From Lachnospiraceae bacterium (lineage in GTDB: Bacteria > Bacillota > Clostridia > Lachnospirales > Lachnospiraceae): a stretch of 64,000 nt of DNA. Each line of letters begins with the position of its first letter. Positions within the stretch are counted from its first letter, which is position 1. The notes below the pieces were generated by a model that made no database searches, was not told the DNA's origin, and saw only the letters and a list, made by a program, of their open reading frames with translations. The DNA is taken from contig JAUNDG010000005.1 in the NCBI GenBank assembly GCA_030526195.1, positions 74,086 to 138,085 of the forward strand. Direction: 5' to 3'. A program made the translations under genes and the position numbers. This document shows positions 25,352 through 33,268 of this stretch, piece by piece.

Positions 25352-25753
25352 CTTAACACAACACTTGTTTTTTAGCGGGAATAGGTATTGTGTAGGAAGT
25401 ACATTCCGATACCGCGGATATTCTTCCGACCTGTCGGCCATTTGCGGCGGTCGATGGGAGAGGAGTGGTTTTGCGACCATGGCAAGGCCATCACCTCAGT
25501 TACAAGACAATCAATCACCGGGGGCTGTTATTAGCGGCTTCTGTCCCAGACAGAAGAAACAGAGTCGGATATTGTCCTGTAATTTTGTTAAGCAGAAAGC
25601 AAAGGAAATGAGTGGGCATCACTTTACGAAACCCAATTTCCCCGTGCTTCACCAAAGCACGATTTTCTGAACCTTGCAAAGATACACTATGCACGGCTTG
25701 GTGGGAACATTGCGTAGCAATTTGATGCTCCTTCTTCATTAAGGAGGAGAAAA

Positions 25754-27208
25754 ATGGGTAACAATAGCGGTAAGTATACATCTCCGTTCGATCTGGACGG
25801 TAGAATTCCTTTTGGTCAGGCTATCACATATGGTCTGCAGCACATCCTTTCTATGTTTGCCAGCAACCTGACAGCACCCCTTATCATTCTGGGTGTTCTG
25901 GATATTTCAGCAGGTTCAACACTTGGTCTTGCGATCCTTCGTAATGCCATGTTTATCGCTGGTTTCGTCACTCTGATTCAGCTTTTCCCGATCTGGAGAA
26001 TCGGTGGCCGTCTGCCCCTGGTTATGGGTACAGAATGCGGTCTGATCGGTGTTTATTGCTCCATCGCTGTCGCCATGGGCGGCGGTGAAACCGGTTACGG
26101 CGCACTGCTTGGTGCCTGCCTCATCGGTGGTCTGGTCGAAGTTATTATCGGTATGATCTTCAACAAGATTCAGCGGTTCTTCCCGCCCATCGTTGTTGGT
26201 GTCGTACTGACAGGTGTTGGCGTTTCCCTTATGAGCGTTGGTGTTAATATGTTCGCCGGCGGTCAGGGTGTTGCAGACTTCGGTTCATGGGAGAACCTGC
26301 TCCTGGCTACTATCACACTGGTAGCTGTTCTTATCTTCAAACAGTGCTTCAAGGGCTTCATCTCCAACATCTCTATCCTTCTGGGTATCATCGTTGGTTA
26401 TGTTTCTGCCATCATCATGGGTATGGTGGTTCCGAACACAATCATCGTTGATGGTGTTGAAATCACAAAATCATGGGTTATGGACTGGCAGGTCGTCGCA
26501 GATGCGGCTTGGTTCTCACTGCCGACTCTGATGCCGGTTAAGCTGTCCTTCCACCTTCAGGCTATCATCCCGATCGCCATCCTGTTCTGCGTACTGACAA
26601 TGGAAACCATCGGTTCTGTTACAAGTACAGTTCGTCAGGGTGTCGGCCGTGAACCGAACGAACGGGAAATCCCGGGCGCTCTGTTCGGCGATGGTCTTGG
26701 TTCATCCCTTGCTGCATGCTTCGGTGTTCTTCCGAACACAGTTTTCACAACAAACGTTGCTATTGTCAATTCTACAAAGATCGTTAACCGTTATTCACTG
26801 GGTTGGGGTGCCGGCCTTCTGGTTCTGGCCAGCTTCTGTCCGAAGCTCCTGGCTCTGTTCTCAATCATCCCGAGTGCTGTTCTGGGTGGTGCCGTTACAA
26901 TGATGTTCGGTATGATCCTCTTCAGCGGTATGGAACTGATTGCAGAAGACGGCTTCACTGGCCGTAACGGTCTGATCGTCGCTCTGTCATTCGGTGCTGC
27001 TTATGGTCTTGGTGATATCCCGGGTGCCCTTTCTGGTCTTCCGTCATGGTTCACCTCTACAATCGGCGCCGGCGGCGTTCTTCTTCTGACAGTTGTCTGC
27101 TTCGTACTGAACCTCATCCTGCCGAAGGATAAAGAAAAAGTACAGAAGGAGCCGGATGGTATCTATGAATGCCTTCTGACACCGGATTCAGATATAGAAG
27201 AAAAATAA
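25754..27208 (+). CDS. NCS2-family (xanthine/uracil-type) permease
   Basis: A 484-residue transporter with about 12-14 helices. ITYGLQHILSMFASN is the NCS2 signature at helix 1, and helix 10 onward reads LPNTVFTTNVAIVNSTKIVN, where family members have N-V-G-x-x-x-x-T-x-V. Family members move purines, pyrimidines or ascorbate with H+ or Na+. Placed between two methyltransferase modules with the same optimised codon usage, it could import the methylated substrate (a methylated N-heterocycle would suit the family), but this is inference. TAAGGAGGAGAAAA gives a strong start. A 484-nt untranslated region precedes it. Confidence 0.85.
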   Translation: MGNNSGKYTSPFDLDGRIPFGQAITYGLQHILSMFASNLTAPLIILGVLDISAGSTLGLAILRNAMFIAGFVTLIQLFPIWRIGGRLPLVMGTECGLIGVYCSIAVAMGGGETGYGALLGACLIGGLVEVIIGMIFNKIQRFFPPIVVGVVLTGVGVSLMSVGVNMFAGGQGVADFGSWENLLLATITLVAVLIFKQCFKGFISNISILLGIIVGYVSAIIMGMVVPNTIIVDGVEITKSWVMDWQVVADAAWFSLPTLMPVKLSFHLQAIIPIAILFCVLTMETIGSVTSTVRQGVGREPNEREIPGALFGDGLGSSLAACFGVLPNTVFTTNVAIVNSTKIVNRYSLGWGAGLLVLASFCPKLLALFSIIPSAVLGGAVTMMFGMILFSGMELIAEDGFTGRNGLIVALSFGAAYGLGDIPGALSGLPSWFTSTIGAGGVLLLTVVCFVLNLILPKDKEKVQKEPDGIYECLLTPDSDIEEK

Positions 27209-27306
27209 TAAGGCAAAGAGCGAAATGTTTCTGATACATAAGAAACACGTTTTGGAAGGATATATCCTGTCGGAACACACATAACAAACTATTCCCGTAA
27301 AGAAAT

Positions 27307-27338
27307 GCCTGTCGCGAGAAATCGCGGCAGGCTTTTTT
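27307..27338 (+). terminator. Terminator after the NCS2 gene
   Basis: GCCTGTCGCGA / TCGCGGCAGGC with a GAAA tetraloop and TTTTTT. Confidence 0.88.
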
Positions 27339-27410
27339 ATGTTTTAAAAATGATAGGATAATGCTATACTTCAAATGATTGACTAATCAAAACCCGGAGG
27401 AAAAACAGCA

Positions 27411-28709
27411 ATGGTTAAAACCGATTTGCGTTACCAAAGCTATATCAAAATTCTTGAAGAGGAACTGGTGCCGGCTTTAGGCTGCACAGAACCCATTTCG
27501 CTGGCCTATGCGTCGGCAAAGGCAAAGGACATTCTGGGGTGCCATCCGGAGCATGTGATCCTGGAAGTCAGTGGCAGTATCATCAAGAATGTCAAAAGTG
27601 TTATTGTTCCCAATACTCATCATCTGAAAGGGTTGGAAGCGGCCTGTGCCGCCGGTATTGTCGCAGGACAGTCAGAAAAGGAACTTGAAGTTATTGCAGA
27701 CGTCAATGATGAAGAAAAGTGCCGGATCGATGATTATCTGAAACAGGTTAAGATCGATGTAAAGCATGTGGAAACCGGGCATGTTTTCGACATCACCGTG
27801 AAAGCTTATGCGGGAGCCCATGAATCATTGGTGCGCATCTGCGATTACCATACCAACATTGTCCGTCTGGAAAAGGATGGTGAGGTGCTGTTTGAAATTG
27901 ATCCTGAAGTATCCAAACCTGTAAAAGAAGAGCGGGTTGACCGGAGCCTTCTGACTATGGTGGATATCTGGGATTTCGTCGAATCACTGGATACCAATGA
28001 TGTGAAACCCATTCTGGATCGTCAGATTCGTTACAATATGACCATTGCCGAGGAAGGACTTCTCGGCGATTATGGCGCCAACATCGGCAGTGTTCTGCTG
28101 CAGACCAACGGCCAGCATGTGGCTAACAGAGCCAAGGCTTATGCCGCCGCCGGATCCGATGCGCGTATGAACGGCTGTGAATTGCCGGTTATCATCAATT
28201 CCGGCAGTGGTAATCAGGGGATTACCTGCTCGGTGCCGGTCATCGAATATGCCAAGGAACTTCATTGTGGGAAGGACAAACTCTATCGTGCCCTGACCTT
28301 GTCAAACCTGGTGGCTATTCATGAAAAAACAGGGATCGGGACATTATCCGCCTATTGCGGCGCTGTCAGCGCCGGTGCCGGAGCCGGTGCCGGGATTGCC
28401 TATCTCCAGAGCGGTGATTATGAGGCGGTGACCCATACGGTGGTCAACGCGTTGGCCATTGTGTCCGGTATCGTCTGCGACGGAGCTAAAGCCTCCTGTG
28501 CCGCCAAAATCGCATTTTCCGTGGATGCCGGTCTTATGGGCTATGCGATGTACAGAAGCGGACAGGAATTTAAGGGCGGTGACGGTATTGTCATGAAGGA
28601 CATCGAAGCCACCATTAAAGGCATTGGTCGTCTGGGTAAGGACGGTATGCGTCAGACAAACGAAGAAATCATCAACCTGATGATCAACTCAGGTCGTACC
28701 GTGGACTGA
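27411..28709 (+). CDS. cyuA: L-cysteine desulfidase / L-serine dehydratase-like protein (CyuA, UPF0597 family)
   Basis: A 432-residue 4Fe-4S enzyme that degrades L-cysteine to pyruvate, ammonia and sulfide. LVPALGCTEPISLAYA near residue 25 holds the first conserved cysteine. The C-terminal half has MNGCELPVIINSGSGNQGIT, IGTLSAYCGAVSAGAGAGAG and GIVCDGAKASCAAKIAFS, giving the remaining cysteine ligands. The length fits the family. CCCGGAGGAAAAACAGCA precedes the ATG. It is followed by a hydroxyacid dehydrogenase and a TetR gene with short gaps, a probable three-gene operon. The pyruvate formed could be reduced by the next gene product. Confidence 0.9.
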   Translation: MVKTDLRYQSYIKILEEELVPALGCTEPISLAYASAKAKDILGCHPEHVILEVSGSIIKNVKSVIVPNTHHLKGLEAACAAGIVAGQSEKELEVIADVNDEEKCRIDDYLKQVKIDVKHVETGHVFDITVKAYAGAHESLVRICDYHTNIVRLEKDGEVLFEIDPEVSKPVKEERVDRSLLTMVDIWDFVESLDTNDVKPILDRQIRYNMTIAEEGLLGDYGANIGSVLLQTNGQHVANRAKAYAAAGSDARMNGCELPVIINSGSGNQGITCSVPVIEYAKELHCGKDKLYRALTLSNLVAIHEKTGIGTLSAYCGAVSAGAGAGAGIAYLQSGDYEAVTHTVVNALAIVSGIVCDGAKASCAAKIAFSVDAGLMGYAMYRSGQEFKGGDGIVMKDIEATIKGIGRLGKDGMRQTNEEIINLMINSGRTVD

Positions 28710-28755
28710 CCGCCGGATAACTTATATTGACAAAATGGAAAAGGAAACACATATT

Positions 28756-29718
28756 ATGAGTAAAAAGATACTGGTGCTCAATGATGCCTTCAATGAGCAG
28801 CATCGGGACAAGATCCGGGAAACCGCAGCGCCCTACGGCTACGAGGTTCATTTTTTTGAAAATGAAGAAGCGGCGCTGGCCGAGGCTTCCGGGGCGGAGA
28901 TTATCTACGGCTTCGGGATCGCGCTGGTGCGAGCCGCCAAAGATCTCAAATGGCTCCATATGTCCTGGGCCGGGGTGGATGGCTATCTGAAGGCCCGGGT
29001 GGTGCCGGATGACGTGCTCTTTTCAAACTCTGCCGGTACCTACGGCGTTACCATCGCCGAGCATGTTGTGATGACGGCTCTGATGCTGATGCGTGAGCAG
29101 ATGTTCTATGGCCGTGCCATGGATCAGCGCGACTGGCAGGCGCCCAGACCTCAGAAGACCTTAAAGGATGCGCGCATCACGATGCTGGGGGCCGGAGATA
29201 TCGGCACCACAACCGCCAGACGTCTCAAAGCCTTCGAACCGGCATCCATCACAGCGGTGAACAGAACCGGTCATCATGATGACCCGGTCTTTGATGCGGT
29301 CTATCCGCAGACAGAACTTGAACGGGTTCTGCCGGAAACCGATCTTCTGGTGATGTCACTGCCTTCGACAGCAGCGACACAGGGTATTCTCAACAAACAC
29401 ACCCTGTCCCTTTTGCCTTCCGAGGCATTGGTGATCAATGTGGGACGCGGCACAGCCGTGGTGGAAGAGGATTTGGTCGAGGCTCTTAAGGCAGGCACCA
29501 TTGCGGGTGCGGCGCTTGATGTGTTCTCCGTTGAACCCGTGCCGGCGGACAGTCCGCTTTGGGATACCCCGCATCTTCTGATGACACCGCATATCGCCGG
29601 CAATCTGACGGCACCCTATACCACACAGAAAAATGTGGACATGTTCTGTGAAGACCTGGTCAACTACTGTGAAGGCCGAAAACTCAAATACGAGGTTGAT
29701 CGACAGCTTGGTTATTGA
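28756..29718 (+). CDS. D-isomer-specific 2-hydroxyacid dehydrogenase
   Basis: A 320-residue NAD(P)-dependent dehydrogenase of the D-2-hydroxyacid family. The dinucleotide fold ITMLGAGDIGTTTARRLKAF, the arginine in VINVGRGTAVVEEDL, the Glu in AALDVFSVEPVP and the His in LLMTPHIAGN form the usual catalytic set. It reduces a 2-keto acid (pyruvate, glyoxylate, hydroxypyruvate or similar) to the D-hydroxyacid. The start at 28756 has AAAGGAAACACATATT; the ATG at 28735 has none. It lies 46 nt after cyuA and 15 nt before the TetR gene. Confidence 0.88.
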   Translation: MSKKILVLNDAFNEQHRDKIRETAAPYGYEVHFFENEEAALAEASGAEIIYGFGIALVRAAKDLKWLHMSWAGVDGYLKARVVPDDVLFSNSAGTYGVTIAEHVVMTALMLMREQMFYGRAMDQRDWQAPRPQKTLKDARITMLGAGDIGTTTARRLKAFEPASITAVNRTGHHDDPVFDAVYPQTELERVLPETDLLVMSLPSTAATQGILNKHTLSLLPSEALVINVGRGTAVVEEDLVEALKAGTIAGAALDVFSVEPVPADSPLWDTPHLLMTPHIAGNLTAPYTTQKNVDMFCEDLVNYCEGRKLKYEVDRQLGY

Positions 29719-29733
29719 TGGGGGATTTGACTC

Positions 29734-30318
29734 ATGAAAGATAAAAAGGTTGAGGAACGTATTCTCGATGCAACATTAAAGGTGGTTCGGAAAAATACCA
29801 TCAGCGGGACCCGTATGCATCTTATTGCGACAGAGGCAGATCTGCCTCAGGCGAATCTGCATTATCATTACAAGACAAAGCAGAATCTGATGCTGGCCCT
29901 TCACCGGAAGGTGATCGACCGCTTCCTGCTCCTGCGGGAACGGATGAAGACAGAGAAGTCGATTCCGCTGACCGTTGAGCAGGAACTGGACATTTTCTTC
30001 GAACAGAAAAAGGTCAGTATCCTGGAGGATTCGGATTACGATATTGTGGAAATTGATTTCTGGCTGCAGGCCACGGTCAGTGAGGAATATCGGGAAATCA
30101 TGAACAAGGCTTTCGAGCGCTGGGAATACGCGATCCGCTGCTTTATTGAAAAGGTCTGTCCCGATAAGTCAGAGAGCGACAAACTGCAGCTGACTCACCT
30201 CATTTTATCGATCCTGGAGGGGGCCACCATCCAGTACCATGTCAATCCGGAGCATTTCGATGTGGATGCTTACTTCGAGTTTGGCAAGAAGTCGGTGCTG
30301 AAACTGCTGGAAATGTAA
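29734..30318 (+). CDS. TetR/AcrR-family regulator, candidate controller of the methyltransferase modules
   Basis: A 194-residue repressor. Residues 5-50 are the TetR helix-turn-helix (ILDATLKVVRKNTISGTRMH, then ADLPQANLHYHYKTKQNL), followed by an all-helical ligand domain with many charged residues. Three perfect palindromes containing TGACTGT/ACAGTCA or close variants occur at 22530, 30451 and 30561, before both corrinoid genes, and this is the only TetR gene nearby. I infer that it represses both modules and is released by a methylated amine or a related effector. GGGGGATTTGACTC precedes the ATG. Confidence 0.88.
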   Translation: MKDKKVEERILDATLKVVRKNTISGTRMHLIATEADLPQANLHYHYKTKQNLMLALHRKVIDRFLLLRERMKTEKSIPLTVEQELDIFFEQKKVSILEDSDYDIVEIDFWLQATVSEEYREIMNKAFERWEYAIRCFIEKVCPDKSESDKLQLTHLILSILEGATIQYHVNPEHFDVDAYFEFGKKSVLKLLEM

Positions 30319-30395
30319 AAAGCGGGGCGCAGGTGTAAGATCTGAAGCGCCGTCAACGGTTATCAGCCCAATAACTGAAGATTCGTATGATTCAT

Positions 30396-30425
30396 AAAAG
30401 GCGGGAGAACTCCTGCCTTTTATTT
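30396..30425 (+). terminator. Terminator after the TetR gene
   Basis: AAAAGGCGGGA / TCCTGCCTTTT, GAAC loop, then TATTTG. Confidence 0.82.
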
Positions 30426-30450
30426 GTCTATATGGAAAAATGCACATTAT

Positions 30451-30470
30451 TTGACTGTCTGTACAGTCAA
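30451..30470. promoter_or_regulatory. TetR-type palindromic operator, distal site of module 2
   Basis: TTGACTGT-CTGT-ACAGTCAA, a perfect 20-bp palindrome; outer GTCTATA (30427) and TATAGAC (30471) extend the symmetry. It shares TGACTGTCTG with the site at 22530. Confidence 0.72.
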
Positions 30471-30515
30471 TATAGACAATATACACAAATAAGGCCGTTT
30501 TTTTAAGAAAATGAG

Positions 30516-30544
30516 TTGCATGATGCCGAAGAACGTGTTATTTT
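30516..30544 (+). promoter_or_regulatory. Possible promoter of module 2
   Basis: TTGCAT (30516-30521), 17 nt, TATTTT (30539-30544); weak -10. The same -35 hexamer and spacing precede module 1. The start would be near 30551, with the operator at 30561 immediately downstream. Confidence 0.4.
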
Positions 30545-30560
30545 TATATCAACTTAAAAC

Positions 30561-30576
30561 CTGACTGTTCAGTCAG
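30561..30576. promoter_or_regulatory. TetR-type palindromic operator, proximal site of module 2
   Basis: CTGACTG-TT-CAGTCAG, perfect 16-bp palindrome, 28 nt before the corrinoid gene start. Best match to the site at 22530. Confidence 0.75.
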
Positions 30577-30603
30577 TTAAAACCACTTAAGGAAAGGGTG
30601 TAA

Positions 30604-31275
30604 ATGATGGAAGAAATTTTAAAACAGATGGAAGAAGCTATTTATGATGGTGATGATGAGCTTCTCGATGAACTTATGGATAAAGCCCTTGAAATGGGCA
30701 TCACTCCGGAAGACATGATTCAGGAAGCCGGTATTAAGGCTCTTGATCGTCTGGGCGATGATTTCAACAACCTTATGGTTTTCCTTCCGGAACTTATGCT
30801 GGGCGGCGAATGCATGAAGCAGCTGCTTGACAGAGTTACACCGCTTATGGGTGGCACAAGCGCTTACATCGGCAAAGTCGTTATCGGCTGCGCTAAGGGC
30901 GACCTTCACGACATTGGTAAATCACTTGTTGCTACACAGCTTTCCGTTAACGGCTTCGACGTTATCGACCTTGGCGTTGACGTAGCTCCGAACAAGTTTA
31001 TTGATACAGCTGACAAAGAAAATGCTGATATCATCGTTGTTTCCTCACTGCTGACAACATCTCAGTATTACATGGAAGAACTGATCAAACGTCTCGGTGA
31101 TGAAGGCAAGAGAGATAAATATCGCGTTGCTATCGGCGGTGGCCCGATCTCCGGTGAATATGCTAAGAAGATTGGTGCTGATGGCTATTCTCGTACATGC
31201 TATTCAGCTGTTAAGATGGCAAAACGTCTTATGGAAATCAAACCGACTGAAGAACTGATCATCGAAAACGACTAA
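30604..31275 (+). CDS. Corrinoid protein of an MttB-type methyltransferase system, module 2
   Basis: A 223-residue paralogue of 23034. The N-terminal cap contains MGITPEDMIQEAGIKALDRL; the cobalamin domain has GDLHDIGKS with the cobalt-coordinating histidine and GFDVIDLGVDVAP. It accepts the methyl group from the methyltransferase encoded 86 nt downstream. GGAAAGGGTGTAA precedes an ATGATG; either ATG could be used. There is no cobalamin riboswitch here, only TetR-type operators, unlike module 1. Codon use is the same optimised type. Confidence 0.92.
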   Translation: MMEEILKQMEEAIYDGDDELLDELMDKALEMGITPEDMIQEAGIKALDRLGDDFNNLMVFLPELMLGGECMKQLLDRVTPLMGGTSAYIGKVVIGCAKGDLHDIGKSLVATQLSVNGFDVIDLGVDVAPNKFIDTADKENADIIVVSSLLTTSQYYMEELIKRLGDEGKRDKYRVAIGGGPISGEYAKKIGADGYSRTCYSAVKMAKRLMEIKPTEELIIEND

Positions 31276-31361
31276 TCTAAGGCTTCAGGATTTGATTGAA
31301 CATCAGATAATATATTAGAAATAAAACGCCAGGCGTTTTAGATAAAGAGGAGAATTCCACC

Positions 31362-32777
31362 ATGACAAAAAAAGAAATCGACGAGATGCTGCGTGAGAAA
31401 CATGGCAGAGTATTAGGCACACTGGACAGAGCCCGTACAAGCAAGAGAGTTCTTGAAAAAGAATGGGATACCAAGATTCTTCCGAAGACTCTGAAAGAAG
31501 TTGCTAAAGAATATCGTCTGCTGGGTACTTTCGATCCGGAAAATCCGGTTCCGAGCGATCCCGAACTGGCTGATGCTTTCTTCAAAGCCGGCTACGAAGC
31601 AGCTCTTCGTCTTGGCTTCTACTGCCCGGAAACAGAATCCATCATCAAACTTGATGCTGATGAACTGGCTAAGGACTTCAACAAAGCTCCGAAGGAATTC
31701 CCGGTAGGTCAGGAAGGCGTTGTTGTTAAATCACGTAGACCGTCCGACGGTGTTGCTCCGGTCTTCACAGCTCCTCTTTCCATTCAGATGAATGAAGAAG
31801 CTTATATCCCGGTAGCTCAGGGTATCGTCAGCTCCAAGCTGGTTGACTGCCAGGAAGGTCCGTCTCTGGACACTGTTATGGGCAGCCCGATGCTGGCCGA
31901 TACACCGTACGAATCATTCGGCGGTATCTATGAATATCATCTGCGTAAAGAAGCTCAGCACAGAGCCGGCCGTGATGGCATGGGCAACACTCTGGTTTCC
32001 TCAGCTTCTACACACCTTGGTATGATGGCAGCCTTTAACCTGTATGAAATGCCGCAGATCACACTGTGTCTGAACCCGGCCTTCATGAAGGTTAACTATA
32101 CAACATTCCATAAATGTATCGTTGCTAACGAACTGGGCGGCATGATTCGTTGCGAATCCCCGAACATGATCGGCGGTTATTCAGGTGGTGTTGAAACAAC
32201 AGCTCTGGCCTCCATCGCTACTGATATCCTTCAGTACCCGATCGTTGGTGCACACCTTCCGGGTTCTCCGGACTACGATATCCGTTACGGCGGCAACTGC
32301 GGACGTCACGGCCTTTGGGCACAGTCCATGGCTACACAGGCCATCACACGTAACAGCGACATCATCCTGATGAAGACCATCAACCAGGTCTCCGGTCCGA
32401 TGGAAGAGATGTTCTATCTTGAATCTATCTGCGGTATGGGTGCTGCTTCTGCTTCAGGTCAGGCCTTCACCATCAGCCCGCGTTCAGCCGGTGGTTCTCG
32501 TAAGAACCATCTGACACCGATCGATGCCTGGTACAACGCTGCTATCTTCAAAGGCGCTGCCGGCCTGAGCCTCGAAAAGATGAACGAAATCTGTAAGAAG
32601 GTTCTTCCGATGTTCGAAGACAAGCTCATGAACCCGCCGAAGGGCAAATCCTTCCAGGATCTGTACAATGTCGAAACTCTGGAACCGATTCCGGAATACA
32701 GAGATCAGTATCTTAAGATGCGTAAATTCGCCGAAGATCTGGGCATCCCGATGCCGGGCGATGGCATCCTGAGCTAA
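31362..32777 (+). CDS. MttB-superfamily methyltransferase without pyrrolysine, module 2
   Basis: A 471-residue paralogue of 23812. Matching landmarks are EWDTKILPKTLKEVAKEYRL, FFKAGYEAALRLGFYCPE, DTVMGSPMLADTPYESFGG, YGGNCGRHGLWAQSMATQAI and PRSAGGSRKNHLTPIDAWY. There is no in-frame TAG, so it belongs to the non-pyrrolysine branch. The substrate pocket regions differ from module 1 (for example SGVETTALAS where module 1 has GRPEGAAVAC), so the two enzymes probably handle different methylated compounds. GAGGAGAATTCCACC is the ribosome-binding region. Confidence 0.92.
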   Translation: MTKKEIDEMLREKHGRVLGTLDRARTSKRVLEKEWDTKILPKTLKEVAKEYRLLGTFDPENPVPSDPELADAFFKAGYEAALRLGFYCPETESIIKLDADELAKDFNKAPKEFPVGQEGVVVKSRRPSDGVAPVFTAPLSIQMNEEAYIPVAQGIVSSKLVDCQEGPSLDTVMGSPMLADTPYESFGGIYEYHLRKEAQHRAGRDGMGNTLVSSASTHLGMMAAFNLYEMPQITLCLNPAFMKVNYTTFHKCIVANELGGMIRCESPNMIGGYSGGVETTALASIATDILQYPIVGAHLPGSPDYDIRYGGNCGRHGLWAQSMATQAITRNSDIILMKTINQVSGPMEEMFYLESICGMGAASASGQAFTISPRSAGGSRKNHLTPIDAWYNAAIFKGAAGLSLEKMNEICKKVLPMFEDKLMNPPKGKSFQDLYNVETLEPIPEYRDQYLKMRKFAEDLGIPMPGDGILS

Positions 32778-32824
32778 TACCAGGTGACAAAGTTAAATCA
32801 TCACAATTAAATTAAACTCATTAA

Positions 32825-32856
32825 CCGGAGGGTGGCAGCACCCTCCGGCTTTTTTT
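32825..32856 (+). terminator. Terminator of methyltransferase module 2
   Basis: Perfect 10-bp stem CCGGAGGGTG / CACCCTCCGG, GCAG loop, then C and seven T. Confidence 0.92.
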
Positions 32857-33013
32857 GTCCGAAACGGCTGATATCTGTGTGCGACTGAATAGTTTGATAT
32901 TCGTGTGTAAAAAAGCATCAAAATTCGGTCAGGATATTTATTTAATTTGCGGAACTTTTTAGAACACCTGTATTAATTATTGAAATATATTCGATTGGTG
33001 GTAGAATAATTCT

Positions 33014-33159
33014 TGAAGAATCATTAATGAAAGTCAATGATTTGAGCAAATTAAAAAGCTTACCGCAAAACCCTTTGCTTAAGCAGGAACAGAATAAAAG
33101 CTAACCGCTAATAGTTTTTATTGGCCCGGTGTCCGAAGGACACCGGGCAGTTCCTTTTT
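33014..33159 (+). ncRNA. Candidate small RNA or leader RNA of unknown class
   Basis: A promoter-like TTGAAA (32980), 16 nt ending in TGG, TAGAAT (33002-33007) would start transcription near 33014. The 146-nt product has ATCATT/AATGAT and GCAAA/TTTGC stems and ends in a perfect terminator stem GCCCGGTGTCC-gaa-GGACACCGGGC (33124-33148) followed by TTCCTTTTT. No open reading frame is present. It fills most of the 491-nt gap 32778-33268. It could be a free RNA or a riboswitch-like leader of the wall hydrolase gene, though that gene has its own promoter. Confidence 0.4.
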
Positions 33160-33194
33160 ATGGGGCTTTTTTTGAGCTATTTTAGGCCTTTTCC

Positions 33195-33223
33195 TTGCCT
33201 TTACACAGGGGTATCATTATAAT
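33195..33223 (+). promoter_or_regulatory. Promoter of the secreted NlpC/P60-ricin protein
   Basis: TTGCCT (33195-33200), 17-nt spacer, TATAAT (33218-33223), giving a leader of about 40 nt before the ATG at 33269. Confidence 0.7.
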
Positions 33224-33268
33224 ATTGTTGACATAAAATCGAAAAATGGGTTAACCAGAGGTAAATAT

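Noticed and set aside
25338-25670. 110-codon open frame in the NCS2 leader
   Set aside because: No ribosome-binding site, atypical composition and many rare codons; the region looks like structured RNA.
23812-32777. Pyrrolysine-containing trimethylamine methyltransferases
   Set aside because: Both mttB-like genes are open to a TAA stop without an internal TAG, and no pyl genes are seen.
33040-33125. c-di-AMP (ydaO) or c-di-GMP riboswitch before the wall hydrolase
   Set aside because: Only a short AGCTAACC match; the remaining conserved blocks are missing.
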